Shown here: piece after piece, positions 33,686-41,284 of the stretch | How the letters are laid out: every line of letters starts with the position of its first letter | How positions within the stretch are numbered: position 1 is the stretch's first letter | DNA from: an uncultured Eubacteriales bacterium | GTDB lineage: Bacteria; Bacillota; Clostridia; Oscillospirales; Oscillospiraceae | NCBI GenBank assembly: GCA_900553135.1 | Contig: USCO01000001.1 | Location: 1 to 63,700 of the forward strand | DNA length: 63,700 nucleotides | Direction: 5' to 3' | Translations under genes and position numbers: made by a program | The notes under the pieces: model-generated | Told to the model about the DNA's origin: nothing | The model's input: only the letters and a program-made list of their open reading frames with translations | Database searches by the model: none

Positions 33686-33931
33686 TTATGCCACTGCAGT
33701 CGCATTCTGAGGGTCAATGGTCTCGAGGTATGCCTCAAATTCCGCGCTGTCGCCGTTAAACTGTACGGTCAGAATACGGGTCAGGTCCAGGCTCAGCACT
33801 CCCAGGATGGACTTTGCATCAATAATAATCCGGTTATAGAAAACATCGATATCAAAGTCACACCTGGTGGCCTCCTCGACAAAACGTTTTGCCTCGGCCA
33901 ATGACGGTAACATGATTCTTCTCTGTTTCAT
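33686..33931 (-). CDS. HPr-like PTS carrier protein without the active-site histidine
   Basis: An 81-residue HPr-fold protein. The segment DAKSILGVLSLD matches the Ser46 loop of HPr (LKSIMGVMSL), so S41 is the equivalent of the HPr-kinase site. The region that should hold GIHARPA reads MLPSLAEAKRF, and the protein contains no histidine. It therefore cannot pass phosphate from Enzyme I; like Crh it could be a purely regulatory CcpA partner. The ATG at 33931 follows AAAGGAG. Single gene with its own promoter and terminator. Confidence 0.82.
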   Translation of the reverse strand: MKQRRIMLPSLAEAKRFVEEATRCDFDIDVFYNRIIIDAKSILGVLSLDLTRILTVQFNGDSAEFEAYLETIDPQNATAVA

Positions 33932-33955
33932 ATTCAAAACTCCTTTTTTGGTAAA

Positions 33956-33974
33956 CCCGGTCACATGAACCGGG
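33956..33974 (-). promoter_or_regulatory. Leader hairpin before the HPr-like gene
   Basis: CCCGGT/ACCGGG arms with a 7-base loop lie just upstream of the ribosome site, in the transcript leader. A role in mRNA stability or translation is possible. Confidence 0.4.
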
Positions 33975-34003
33975 CCGCCGGCTGTTTGTTTGCCGTTGGA
34001 ATA

Positions 34004-34032
34004 CTTATATCACGATTAAGCAGAGTTGTCAA
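34004..34032 (-). promoter_or_regulatory. Promoter of the HPr-like gene
   Basis: TTGACA (34032-34027) and TATAAG (34009-34004) with a 17-bp spacer on the minus strand, about 73 bp upstream of the start codon. Confidence 0.8.
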
Positions 34033-34404
34033 ATTTCATTTCATGGAAAATTTGTCCATTTATGTCGAATTTTCTTGTGCAATAGTTCCAAATTCGTCCG
34101 TGTTTCCGGTCATATTTTGCACAGATTCCCGATGCCATTTCCAAAAATATGGGAACCGGCGGATTTCCCCCACCGGTCCCCGATTTTTCTTGATCTCGGA
34201 TTTATGGAATATGCGAAATTTTTTCAGCAAAGCTGTGAAAACAGCGATGAAAACACGGTTTTAAGCGGGTTTCCCGGCTTGTCCGGGACGCGGCGGCGCA
34301 GCGTTCCGGGCGGGATGCGCCGCTTTATCTCCGCTCTCCCGCCGGGCGCGGCCCCGTACCCCGGTCGGGCGCACATGCGTCCCCATCCCCGCTCTCCCGC
34401 GAGA
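34033..34404. other. Gene-free gap
   Basis: The first half is AT-rich and the second half (34260-34400) very GC-rich. The GC-rich part has a direct repeat GCGGGAGAGCGG on the minus strand and a weak ACCGG...CCGGT hairpin near 34155-34178. Short frames here lack ribosome sites. I see no gene. Confidence 0.5.
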
Positions 34405-34815
34405 TCACTGGTTTAAGTCGTCGTCGTAACCGTCGTCATCCTGTCCGTCGTCATCATATCCGCCGCTCATGAACTCTCTGGAGGCCACCCGCTTGCGGTC
34501 CCGCTCCTTCTCCACCAGCTCGGAAATCTGCTCCATCACGTCGGCGCTGCGGCGGATGTTGGTGATGTCAAAATTCTTCAGGGTCTTGTCGCTGCTGACC
34601 ACGTGGATGGTCCCCAGGCCCAGCATACGCTGCCACAGGCTGCGGCTCAGGGTCAGGTCCAGAATCCGGTAAAGTCTCACTTCGTCCTCATGAACCGTCA
34701 GCACGCCGGATTTCACAAAGAGGCGGTCCTCCGCCAGGCCGTACACGGTGAACGTCCAGGGCAGGCCCAAGGCGTTTCTCTTTCGTTCGCTCCAAATCAT
34801 ATTTTCTCGTTTCAT
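34405..34815 (-). CDS. Bacterial PH-domain protein with acidic tail
   Basis: A 136-residue protein whose first 100 residues look like a bacterial PH (YdbS/bPH2-like) domain: WTFTVYGLAEDRLFVKSGVL, RLYRILDLTLSRSLWQRMLG, GTIHVVSSDKT. The C-terminal tail GGYDDDGQDDDGYDDDLNQ is a short Asp/Gly repeat. Function unknown; these domains are usually membrane-associated, but no membrane helix is present here. Monocistronic. Confidence 0.7.
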   Translation of the reverse strand: MKRENMIWSERKRNALGLPWTFTVYGLAEDRLFVKSGVLTVHEDEVRLYRILDLTLSRSLWQRMLGLGTIHVVSSDKTLKNFDITNIRRSADVMEQISELVEKERDRKRVASREFMSGGYDDDGQDDDGYDDDLNQ

Positions 34816-34964
34816 GGAATCATCCTCGCTGTTCTGTTGATCTATGGTAAACTACAAATTCTGTCACTGTGCCGCAGGCAACCCTTTCGTCTCCTCACAG
34901 TTACGTTCATTGTACTATATGATTCTGAATATTACCAGATACCTGCCCCAAAATTTCATTTTTC

Positions 34965-36107
34965 TTAAACTTCTTTCACGATTTCAAAGGTATCGGCCAT
35001 GAGCATGAGACCGGCGCGGAACAACTGCATCATCTGCCAATACCCCGCCCCCTTTAACCCCAGCTCCCGGATCAGCGCGAACTTGGCCCGGTAGCTTCGC
35101 ACGTCCTCGAACCACACCTCGTGCCGGACGCCGTTCTGGGCGTAGTGGAAATAGGGGGACTGGGCCTGCTCGTCAAACCGGATCGACGCCCCATGGGAGA
35201 TGGCTAACTGCACGGCCTCCACGTTACCGATGGTCCGGGCCTTGGTGGTGCCCCGCACATAGGGCAGCGGCCAGTCGTAGCCGTAATTGGGAATTCCCAG
35301 GATGATCTTCTCTTTGGGAATCTGCGTCAGGGCGTACTCCGCCACCCTGCGCACCATGTTAAGGGGCGCAACGGCCATGGGCGGCCCGTAGGTATACCCC
35401 CACTCGTAAGTCATCAGCATCACCTGGTCCGCCGCCTCGCCCAGCAGCCGGTAATCGACGCCCTCGTAGAGCAGTCCCTGCTGGCCGCTGGAGGTTTTTG
35501 GGGCCAGCGCCACGGAGACCCGGTAGCCAAAGGGGCTCAGGATATGCCGTACCAGGGCCACAAACTCCGCAAAAGGCACCCGGTCCTCCGCTGGAATGTA
35601 CTCGAAATCGATGTCGATGCCCTGAAATCCCTTCTCCTGCATGGTCCGGCCCAGCTGCCAGATAATGCGCTGCTGCAGCTGTAAATCCCCCAGCAGCGTG
35701 TGGATCAAGGAGCTGTGGAAACGCCCGTCCGGTCCGATGGAGGTGAACGTGAGCACCGGACGGGTTCTCTGCCCTTTTGCAGCCTCTATCATCCAGGCGT
35801 CGTCCAGCACGGGCTCCACCAGTTCCCCCTCCTCGGTAAAGCCGTAGGAAAAGACGTACAGGGATGAGAGGTAGGGAAGGCTCTCGGAGAGAACCCAGGG
35901 GCTGATAAACGGGTAGGCGTAACCCAGAGACTCCGCAGGCACGCGGGACTTTGCGGTATTTGCAGCGGGAATCAGAAGGGCCTGGCCCAGCGCAAGGGCG
36001 TAGGGGTAGACCATCTGGTTGATATAGATGAGGGAGTCCACAGGGACTTTGTAGGTGAGGGCAATCTGATCGATGTTGTCGTTGGGTTTCACAGTATAGA
36101 TTTCCAT
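34965..36107 (-). CDS. LysM plus glycoside hydrolase family 18 protein (YaaH/spore peptidoglycan type)
   Basis: A 380-residue protein: one LysM domain (residues 1-50, MEIYTVKPNDNIDQIALTYK) and a GH18 TIM barrel (about 75-380) with the catalytic motif GIDIDFEYIP, where the final Glu is the acid. There is no signal peptide, as in SleL/YaaH spore cortex enzymes, so a spore coat or cortex-lytic role is likely. The ATG at 36107 starts directly at LysM; the 146-codon upstream extension is antisense to the MerR gene and is rejected. GGAGGG lies 11 bases upstream. Confidence 0.88.
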   Translation of the reverse strand: MEIYTVKPNDNIDQIALTYKVPVDSLIYINQMVYPYALALGQALLIPAANTAKSRVPAESLGYAYPFISPWVLSESLPYLSSLYVFSYGFTEEGELVEPVLDDAWMIEAAKGQRTRPVLTFTSIGPDGRFHSSLIHTLLGDLQLQQRIIWQLGRTMQEKGFQGIDIDFEYIPAEDRVPFAEFVALVRHILSPFGYRVSVALAPKTSSGQQGLLYEGVDYRLLGEAADQVMLMTYEWGYTYGPPMAVAPLNMVRRVAEYALTQIPKEKIILGIPNYGYDWPLPYVRGTTKARTIGNVEAVQLAISHGASIRFDEQAQSPYFHYAQNGVRHEVWFEDVRSYRAKFALIRELGLKGAGYWQMMQLFRAGLMLMADTFEIVKEV

Positions 36108-36254
36108 TAAATGGGATACCCTCCGCAGGGGTAGTCTTAAGGTATGTATATGTAGGGGGAACAGAGAAAATGAGGAACCGGACGGAAACAGACGGATATA
36201 AAACCCTTGAAGTGTAATCACAGTCCGGTATAATGAGGACATGGAGGTGATTCT

Positions 36255-37067
36255 GTGTTTCGAATTGGAGAATTTTCCCGGCTGACCCAGGTGACGGTCC
36301 GGATGCTGCGGTATTACGATGAGACGGGGCTTTTGAGACCGGCGAGGGTTGATTCCCGGACCGGGTACCGCCTGTACGAGACCCGGCAGATACCGCGTCT
36401 GAATCAAATCATCTATCTGCGGGACAGCGGTTTCAACGTGGCGGAGATCGCCGCCGCCCTGGAGGCGGAGGACGAAGGCCTGCTGGCGGAGCAGCTGGAC
36501 CGGAAATCCGGGGAGATCGGGGCGGAAATCGAAGCCTGCCGCCAAAAACTCAGAAAGTTGGAAACAGCCAGAAGAGCGCTTTTAAACGGAAGCGGGATAC
36601 ATTATGATATCTCGGTCAAACCCGTTGCAGAATGCCTCGCGCTGAGCCTGCGCCGGACGATCCCCGATTACTACGGTGAGGGACTTCTGTGGAAGGAATT
36701 GGCCGGTTTCGCCGGACAACGTGGGATCGCCCTTACCGGTGAACCCTTTTCCATCTACCATGATCCGGATTACCGGGAAAAACAGGTGGATGTGGAGCTG
36801 TGCGCTCCGGTCAAACAGTCCGTTGCAGACAAGGACGGATTCACCTGCCGGACGGTGGAGGCGGTGCCGGTGATGGCCTTCACAATGGTGTGCGGAGATT
36901 TCTCCAACATTGCCGGGGCCTTCCAGGCGTTTGCCCGGTGGCTCCAGGACAATGAGGTTTACCGGATGGCAGGGCTGACCCGCCAAATCGTCCACCGCGG
37001 ACCTTGGAATGAGGGCGATCCGGATCATTATCTCACGGAATTGCAGATTCCTCTGGAAATGGCTTGA
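36255..37067 (+). CDS. MerR-family regulator with GyrI-like effector domain
   Basis: A 270-residue regulator: N-terminal MerR helix-turn-helix (FRIGEFSRLTQVTVRMLRYYDETGLL), a coiled-coil dimer helix (about 75-110) and a GyrI-like small-molecule domain (about 120-270), the BmrR-type layout of multidrug sensors. The start is GTG at 36255 after GGAGGTG. Its stop codon lies inside the -35 box of the next promoter, which has a MerR-type 19-bp spacer, so it probably controls trmO directly. Confidence 0.88.
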   Translation: MFRIGEFSRLTQVTVRMLRYYDETGLLRPARVDSRTGYRLYETRQIPRLNQIIYLRDSGFNVAEIAAALEAEDEGLLAEQLDRKSGEIGAEIEACRQKLRKLETARRALLNGSGIHYDISVKPVAECLALSLRRTIPDYYGEGLLWKELAGFAGQRGIALTGEPFSIYHDPDYREKQVDVELCAPVKQSVADKDGFTCRTVEAVPVMAFTMVCGDFSNIAGAFQAFARWLQDNEVYRMAGLTRQIVHRGPWNEGDPDHYLTELQIPLEMA

Positions 37068-37094
37068 CTCTCACACGGTGTGAGGCCTTATGAT
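37064..37094 (+). promoter_or_regulatory. MerR-type promoter of trmO (19-bp spacer)
   Basis: TTGACT (37064-37069) and TATGAT (37089-37094) are 19 bp apart. The perfect dyad CTCACAC-G-GTGTGAG (37070-37084) fills the spacer. This is the layout of promoters that MerR-family proteins activate by DNA distortion. Confidence 0.88.
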
Positions 37095-37126
37095 GAACGC
37101 ACATCAAACGAAACGGAGGAAACATC

Positions 37127-37600
37127 ATGAACCATTTTCAGGTAAATCCCATCGGAACCATTCACCACAGCGAAGAGGGCCCCTGTATCCGGGTGGACAA
37201 CGCCTACATTCCCGCCCTGAAGGCTCTGGAAGGCTTCAGCCACATCAACGTCATCTGGTGGTTTGACCGCCTGGACGACGAGAAGTCCCGCTCCCTGCTG
37301 CAGACGGAGCAACCGTATAAAGGCGCTCCCGCTGTCATGGGAATCTTCGCCACCCGCTCCCCTCAGCGCCCCAATCCCCTGGCTCTGACCGCATCTCAGG
37401 TCACCGGGCTGGACCCGGAAGCAGGCATCATCCGGCTGGCCTTCATCGATGCAAAGGAAAATACGCCGGTGCTGGACATCAAGCCCTACACCCCCAGCTT
37501 TGACCGCATCGAACACCCCGGCGTTCCCGCGTGGTGCAGCCACTGGCCCCGCAGCTCGGAGGAATCCGCGGAATTTGACTGGGATGAAGTCTTTTCCTAA
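37127..37600 (+). CDS. trmO: tRNA (N6-threonylcarbamoyladenosine37-N6) methyltransferase TrmO family
   Basis: A 157-residue TrmO/TsaA (YaeB) family protein, a beta-barrel SAM enzyme that methylates t6A37 of some tRNAs. Signatures: VNPIGTIH, HINVIWWFDRLDD, GIFATRSPQRPNPLALTASQV, PVLDIKPYTPSFD. E. coli TrmO is longer (about 235 residues); this short form without the C-terminal extension is common in Firmicutes and its substrate may differ. GGAGG precedes the ATG. Expressed from the MerR-type promoter. Confidence 0.85.
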   Translation: MNHFQVNPIGTIHHSEEGPCIRVDNAYIPALKALEGFSHINVIWWFDRLDDEKSRSLLQTEQPYKGAPAVMGIFATRSPQRPNPLALTASQVTGLDPEAGIIRLAFIDAKENTPVLDIKPYTPSFDRIEHPGVPAWCSHWPRSSEESAEFDWDEVFS

Positions 37601-37611
37601 ATAAGTCCGCG

Positions 37612-37922
37612 CTATAAGCGGTTGTCAGGCTTTAAGCGGCACTCGCTGCATTCCCGGCTGTGGATGGATACAATTCCCCCGCAGGCCGGGCAGGTATACT
37701 TCCCGGTCTGTTGCCGCATAAACGCTGCCAAGCCGTAATCCCGCACAAACAGGCTGTTCTCACTCAGGCTGGCCGCGTAGCGCTTGTTGTAGCTCTTTTC
37801 CAGATTCCGGCGCGGCAGCCCCCACAGGGCTTTTTGTGATCACAGTGCCGGTAACACACCGCGCAGTTCATTCCACAAGGTGCAAACAGGGCCGGTTCGA
37901 TTCCATCCTTTGGCATTTTCAC
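37612..37922 (-). pseudogene. DUF3795-type zinc-cysteine protein gene with internal deletion and frameshift
   Basis: The 5' part encodes PALFAPCGMNCAVCYRHCDHKKPCGGCR, of which the cysteine pattern is typical of DUF3795. The reading then shifts: in another frame the 3' part encodes LEKSYNKRYAASLSENSL, a KYTCPACGGIVSIHSRECSEC zinc knuckle and a stop at 37612. The join falls near 37800-37815 and roughly 40 central residues of the family, with several cysteines, are missing. The likely start is GTG at 37922 behind GAGGAGG. The promoter is still intact, so the loss may be recent. Confidence 0.75.
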
Positions 37923-37952
37923 GGCAAATCCCTCCTCATCCTTCATTTGTTT

Positions 37953-37981
37953 ATCTTATAATACCACAGAAAACGAGTCAA
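37953..37981 (-). promoter_or_regulatory. Promoter of the broken DUF3795 gene
   Basis: TTGACT (37981-37976) and TAAGAT (37958-37953) with a 17-bp spacer on the minus strand. Confidence 0.65.
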
Positions 37982-38000
37982 CTGTCTGTCACCTTATAGG

Positions 38001-38038
38001 TGAAAAGGCGGGCGCAGATTATTTTCTCTGCGCCCGCC
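38001..38038 (-). terminator. Terminator of the NUMOD1-like gene
   Basis: GGCGGGCGCAG pairs with CTGCGCCCGCC, with TTTTC following on the minus strand. Confidence 0.8.
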
Positions 38039-38117
38039 CTGTGAATCTCACGCGGTATCAAACGACTGCCCTCCCACGGACGGCTGCCATCCCAGTCATT
38101 CTTGTTCCGTTTTCCTC

Positions 38118-38528
38118 TTACTCCTCCTTCAGCATCCAGCGGTACCCGCCCGCAGTCTTCTGTGCTCCGTTCAGCGCGCAGGAAAGACTGCGCCGGCTGA
38201 TGCCTGTAGCACGGCTGGCGTGAGCGATGGAATTGAACTGGCAAATCTCCGTTCCCTCCAGATCCATCTGGAGTACCGGCCGCTTGTCGTGGTATCCGAT
38301 GCAGCTCTCCCCGCTGATCTCGATGTTGTCCTGAGGGGTCTCCTCCTTCACCTTTTTCCAGATAAAGCCTCCTCCGGTCTTGCGCTCTCCGTGCGCCGCT
38401 CTGACTACAGCTCCGGACGATGTACCGGCCGCCTCAGCGGCCTCCCTGGAGCTCTTATAATCCGCCATGAAAATGCCATCTTTCGTATACTGGCGGTACA
38501 CAAATCCTACATTCGATGTCCGACTCAT
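38118..38528 (-). CDS. Stand-alone protein with two NUMOD1-like DNA-binding repeats
   Basis: A 136-residue protein of two similar modules. Module 1 is about residues 20-60 (SSREAAEAAGTSSGAVVRAA ... TGGGFIWKKV) and module 2 about 85-136 (SIAHASRATGISRRSLSCAL ... TAGGYRWMLKEE). These resemble NUMOD1 helix-turn-helix modules normally attached to HNH or GIY-YIG homing nucleases. No nuclease domain is present. GAGGAAGGA precedes the ATG. It has its own promoter and terminator, so it is probably expressed; its role is unknown. Confidence 0.7.
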   Translation of the reverse strand: MSRTSNVGFVYRQYTKDGIFMADYKSSREAAEAAGTSSGAVVRAAHGERKTGGGFIWKKVKEETPQDNIEISGESCIGYHDKRPVLQMDLEGTEICQFNSIAHASRATGISRRSLSCALNGAQKTAGGYRWMLKEE

Positions 38529-38565
38529 ATGTACGTCCTTCCTCTGCTAAATTTCGAATATAGTC

Positions 38566-38594
38566 ATTATAGCAACTACAAAAGTATTTGTCCA
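38566..38594 (-). promoter_or_regulatory. Promoter of the NUMOD1-like gene
   Basis: TGGACA (38594-38589) and TATAAT (38571-38566) with a 17-bp spacer on the minus strand. Confidence 0.75.
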
Positions 38595-38616
38595 TATGCA
38601 TCGGGAAAATATTCAC

Positions 38617-38656
38617 AAAGCCCCCGCTGCCAATTTTATCCAGCAGCGGGGGCTTT
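38617..38656 (-). terminator. Terminator of the diaminopentanoate-dehydrogenase-like gene
   Basis: A 14-bp stem AAAGCCCCCGCTGC / GCAGCGGGGGCTTT directly after the gene's stop codon. Confidence 0.8.
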
Positions 38657-38678
38657 GCAAAAGTCATATCATCAATTT

Positions 38679-39719
38679 TTATAAATCCAGGTACATGTAC
38701 ATGGGATAGGACAGGTACTCCACGTCGTCCAGCTTCTCCACCGTAATGTATCCGGCGGGCGCGTTTAAAATGGTGGGGATACGGTTCACAACCGTAGCGC
38801 AGGTGTGTTCCACCGTCGCAGGCTTCTGTACAAAGAAGGTGGTGTCCGGCTCGCCGATGATCTTCCAGTCGCACATATCGCCGTCCTCCGGCCCGTACAC
38901 CTTTCCGATACACTGGGTCTCGATCACCGGCCCCTGGAAGGTCTCGGTGGTGACCACCGCGCTCATGCCGATGCACTGGCCTTTGGGGATCACCCGGCCC
39001 ATGGTCTCGGAATACAGGTCCTCCGGATAGAAATAGGGAACGCATTTCTGGGTCTGGGACTTGATGGTCCAGCCCATTTTGTTGCAGAGGGCCTCGTTGG
39101 AGTTCCACACGTAGCTGGGCTCCAGGGTGGTGGGATGGGCGATCTTCTCCTCAAATTCCTCGGGCGTCAGTCCCACGCCGTGAGCTTCCGCCAGCGCCAG
39201 TCCGTAATCCTCCACGTTGTAGCTGATGGCGCCCTCGATGCGGTCGATGCGGTGCACGCCGCCCGCCACGCAGCCGATCATATTGATCCAGTAAATATCC
39301 TGCATTCCTGCGCCCACGATGGTGCAGCCGGTCTCCTTAGCCAGTTTGTCCAGGCGGTTGGTGATGGCGGAAGCGGTGGTCCAGGGATAAATGGCCTCCT
39401 CGCAGGTGGTCACCACGTTGATTCCCCGGGAAACGCATCTCTCAAAGTGGGGATACACATCGTCCATAAAGCTGAACAGCGTCAGAACGGCGATGTCCGC
39501 GTCGCACTCGTCCAGCACGGCGTCCGCATCGTCCCGGATCACCACGCCCAGCTTCTGGCCCAGTCCGGCGAACTCGCCCACATCCATTCCAACTACCTCG
39601 GGATTCACGTCGATGGCGCCCACGATCTCCGCGCCTTTCTCATACAGGTAACGCAGAATGTATTTTGCCATCTTTCCACAGCCATACTGCACAACACGGA
39701 TCTTCTCACAATTCATCAT
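38679..39719 (-). CDS. NAD(P)-dependent dehydrogenase, 2,4-diaminopentanoate dehydrogenase/dihydrodipicolinate reductase-like
   Basis: A 346-residue protein: N-terminal Rossmann domain (RVVQYGCGKMAKYILRYL) and a C-terminal catalytic domain. The arrangement, including EIVGAIDVNPEVVGMDVGE and VVTTCEEAIYPW, resembles 2,4-diaminopentanoate dehydrogenase of ornithine fermentation. No other ornithine genes are nearby, so the exact amino substrate is uncertain. It is transcribed from a MerR-type promoter and is next to a MerR gene in the same orientation. Confidence 0.7.
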   Translation of the reverse strand: MMNCEKIRVVQYGCGKMAKYILRYLYEKGAEIVGAIDVNPEVVGMDVGEFAGLGQKLGVVIRDDADAVLDECDADIAVLTLFSFMDDVYPHFERCVSRGINVVTTCEEAIYPWTTASAITNRLDKLAKETGCTIVGAGMQDIYWINMIGCVAGGVHRIDRIEGAISYNVEDYGLALAEAHGVGLTPEEFEEKIAHPTTLEPSYVWNSNEALCNKMGWTIKSQTQKCVPYFYPEDLYSETMGRVIPKGQCIGMSAVVTTETFQGPVIETQCIGKVYGPEDGDMCDWKIIGEPDTTFFVQKPATVEHTCATVVNRIPTILNAPAGYITVEKLDDVEYLSYPMYMYLDL

Positions 39720-39764
39720 TTTAATAACCCCTTTCGCGATGGTTTTGTATTACCTTGTGAGTTA

Positions 39765-39795
39765 ATTATAAGGCTTATACAAGGTATCAAGTCAA
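39765..39795 (-). promoter_or_regulatory. MerR-type promoter (19-bp spacer) of the dehydrogenase gene
   Basis: TTGACT (39795-39790) and TATAAT (39770-39765) are 19 bp apart on the minus strand. The spacer contains TGATACCTTGTATAAG, and a 13-of-16 match, TGATACCTACAATAAG, is found at 40779-40794 at the promoter of the adjacent MerR gene. Confidence 0.85.
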
Positions 39796-39864
39796 CAGGG
39801 AAAATCCGCTGCTTCCTGGCCGGCTTTTTCGGTCAAGAAGAAGAGCCGTCTTAACGGTTCAACG

Positions 39865-40692
39865 CTACAGCCGCACCGGGATTTGCAGGCGCAGGAACAT
39901 GCCCCGTTCCTGCATGTCCATGGGCACCTCCGCCACCACCTCGCAGATGTAATCCCCGGTAATCTGATACCCTCTCTGTTCTATGGTTTCCAGCAGCCGG
40001 TCTATGTATTCCTTTTCTTTGTCAAAGCTGTTGCAGTAAATACACAGATAGGGACTGGGCGGAATCACGGTGATCATACTCTCCTCCACCGCGCCCTCGT
40101 CCACCAGCACAAAAATCTCCGTGGAGTCGTAGTTTCGGGCCAGAAGTTTGTCCTTTCGCAAAATCGTGCCCGCGTTGTAGAAATAGATGGGCGACAAGCG
40201 GTGAGCCAGCAGGTTTTTCTTCAGGTCCCGGAGTATTTTCTCATAGACGTCGATGCCATAGGCGTAGAAATTGATCCCGGAATCCACCATGTAGGTCAAC
40301 CTTCTGGGAATATATTCCAATATAATGGCCCCGTCCGGCGGCGCGTTCTCGTACCACTCATAGCTCTCCAGAGTCCGGCGGATAACCCGCTTCTGGTAGT
40401 GCAGCTCCTGGATCTGCTCGTCGATGGCACGGGAGTTTTTCATCAGAATCTTTTTAAACTGGTCCAGGTCAAAGTCCTGTAACTGGGCGCGGATATCCTT
40501 CAGGGACATACCCAGGGACTTCATGTGCTGGATCATGTCCAGCTGGGCGCTCTGGCGGATGTCGTAGTAGCGGTAACCATTCTCCTCGTCCCGGTACATC
40601 GGTGAGAACAGACCGGTCCGGTCGTAGAGTCGCAAGGTCTGCTCCGACACTCCATTCAGCCTCGCCATCTGTCCGATCGTCAGTTCTTTCAC
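39865..40692 (-). CDS. MerR-family regulator (BmrR-like)
   Basis: A 275-residue regulator: MerR DNA-binding domain (LTIGQMARLNGVSEQTLRLYDRT), a long coiled coil (about 75-120), and a GyrI-like effector domain (about 125-275). The start is GTG at 40692 after GGGAGATACT. Shared 16-bp sites in its own promoter and in the promoter of the downstream dehydrogenase gene suggest it regulates both. Confidence 0.87.
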   Translation of the reverse strand: MKELTIGQMARLNGVSEQTLRLYDRTGLFSPMYRDEENGYRYYDIRQSAQLDMIQHMKSLGMSLKDIRAQLQDFDLDQFKKILMKNSRAIDEQIQELHYQKRVIRRTLESYEWYENAPPDGAIILEYIPRRLTYMVDSGINFYAYGIDVYEKILRDLKKNLLAHRLSPIYFYNAGTILRKDKLLARNYDSTEIFVLVDEGAVEESMITVIPPSPYLCIYCNSFDKEKEYIDRLLETIEQRGYQITGDYICEVVAEVPMDMQERGMFLRLQIPVRL

Positions 40693-40761
40693 AGTATCTC
40701 CCGCCCTTTCTTTGTGTAATTATAATAAATTTTCTGAATATTTCCGATATTTTATAACCCG

Positions 40762-40794
40762 ATTATACCAAAATAACCTGATACCTACAATAAG
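40762..40794 (-). promoter_or_regulatory. Promoter of the MerR gene with overlapping MerR site
   Basis: TTGTAG (40790-40785) and TATAAT (40767-40762) have a normal 17-bp spacer on the minus strand. The site TGATACCTACAATAAG (40779-40794, plus strand) covers the -35 box, which fits autorepression. Confidence 0.7.
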
Positions 40795-40914
40795 GTTTTG
40801 AGTATTTTGTCATGTTTTTAACAGTCCTCATTTTTTCTGCCGGCACGCCGGGGACCAGCCAGGAAGATCCCTTCCCCGCGCAAATAGCGCCTCAGAACTT
40901 CGGGTCCGCCCATG

Positions 40915-40943
40915 AAAAAAGCAGAGCGACTAAGCGCTCTGCT
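40915..40943 (-). terminator. Terminator overlapping the end of the small coiled-coil gene
   Basis: AGCAGAGCG pairs with CGCTCTGCT followed by TTTTTT on the minus strand; the stop codon at 40930 lies within the hairpin. Confidence 0.85.
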
Positions 40944-41175
40944 GTGTATTCCGGCCCTGCTCCAGCATTTCCTTTAAATCCGCAACCGTCATCCCCTGCT
41001 CATCCAGAAGCGCCATCACGGATTTGAGCTGTTCCAGCTCGATCTGCTCCTTCAGCTGCCGCTCCTTCTCTTTCAGGGTCTCCATACAATCCTTATACTG
41101 CTCCAGCGCATCCACCACCTGTGCCAGCTCCTCGTTCAGCTTCTCCAGGGGCGTTTTCCGAACTCCACGTGCCAT
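40930..41175 (-). CDS. Small coiled-coil protein of unknown function
   Basis: An 81-residue, highly charged protein. Residues 10-58 form a predicted coiled coil (NEELAQVVDALEQYKDCMET and LKEKERQLKEQIELEQLKSV), and a short helix-hairpin follows (LLDEQGMTVADLKEMLEQG). I do not recognise a named family. AAAGGAGAG precedes the ATG. The terminator overlaps its stop. Monocistronic. Confidence 0.65.
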   Translation of the reverse strand: MARGVRKTPLEKLNEELAQVVDALEQYKDCMETLKEKERQLKEQIELEQLKSVMALLDEQGMTVADLKEMLEQGRNTQQSA

Positions 41176-41284
41176 ATCCAGTTCTCTCCTTTATCTCCGC
41201 AATATTCCATGGTTTGTACCACTGGTTACATTATATGCGGATTTTGGAGAATTTATGACGGCGGCGGAAAAGATTCCCAGATTT

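Noticed and set aside
34075..34416. 113-codon plus-strand frame in the gap before the PH-domain gene
   Set aside because: No ribosome site, Arg/Pro-rich translation, and it runs into the convergent gene.
36108..36545. N-terminal extension of the LysM/GH18 protein by 146 codons
   Set aside because: The extension is antisense to the divergent MerR gene and the LysM domain begins exactly at the ATG at 36107.
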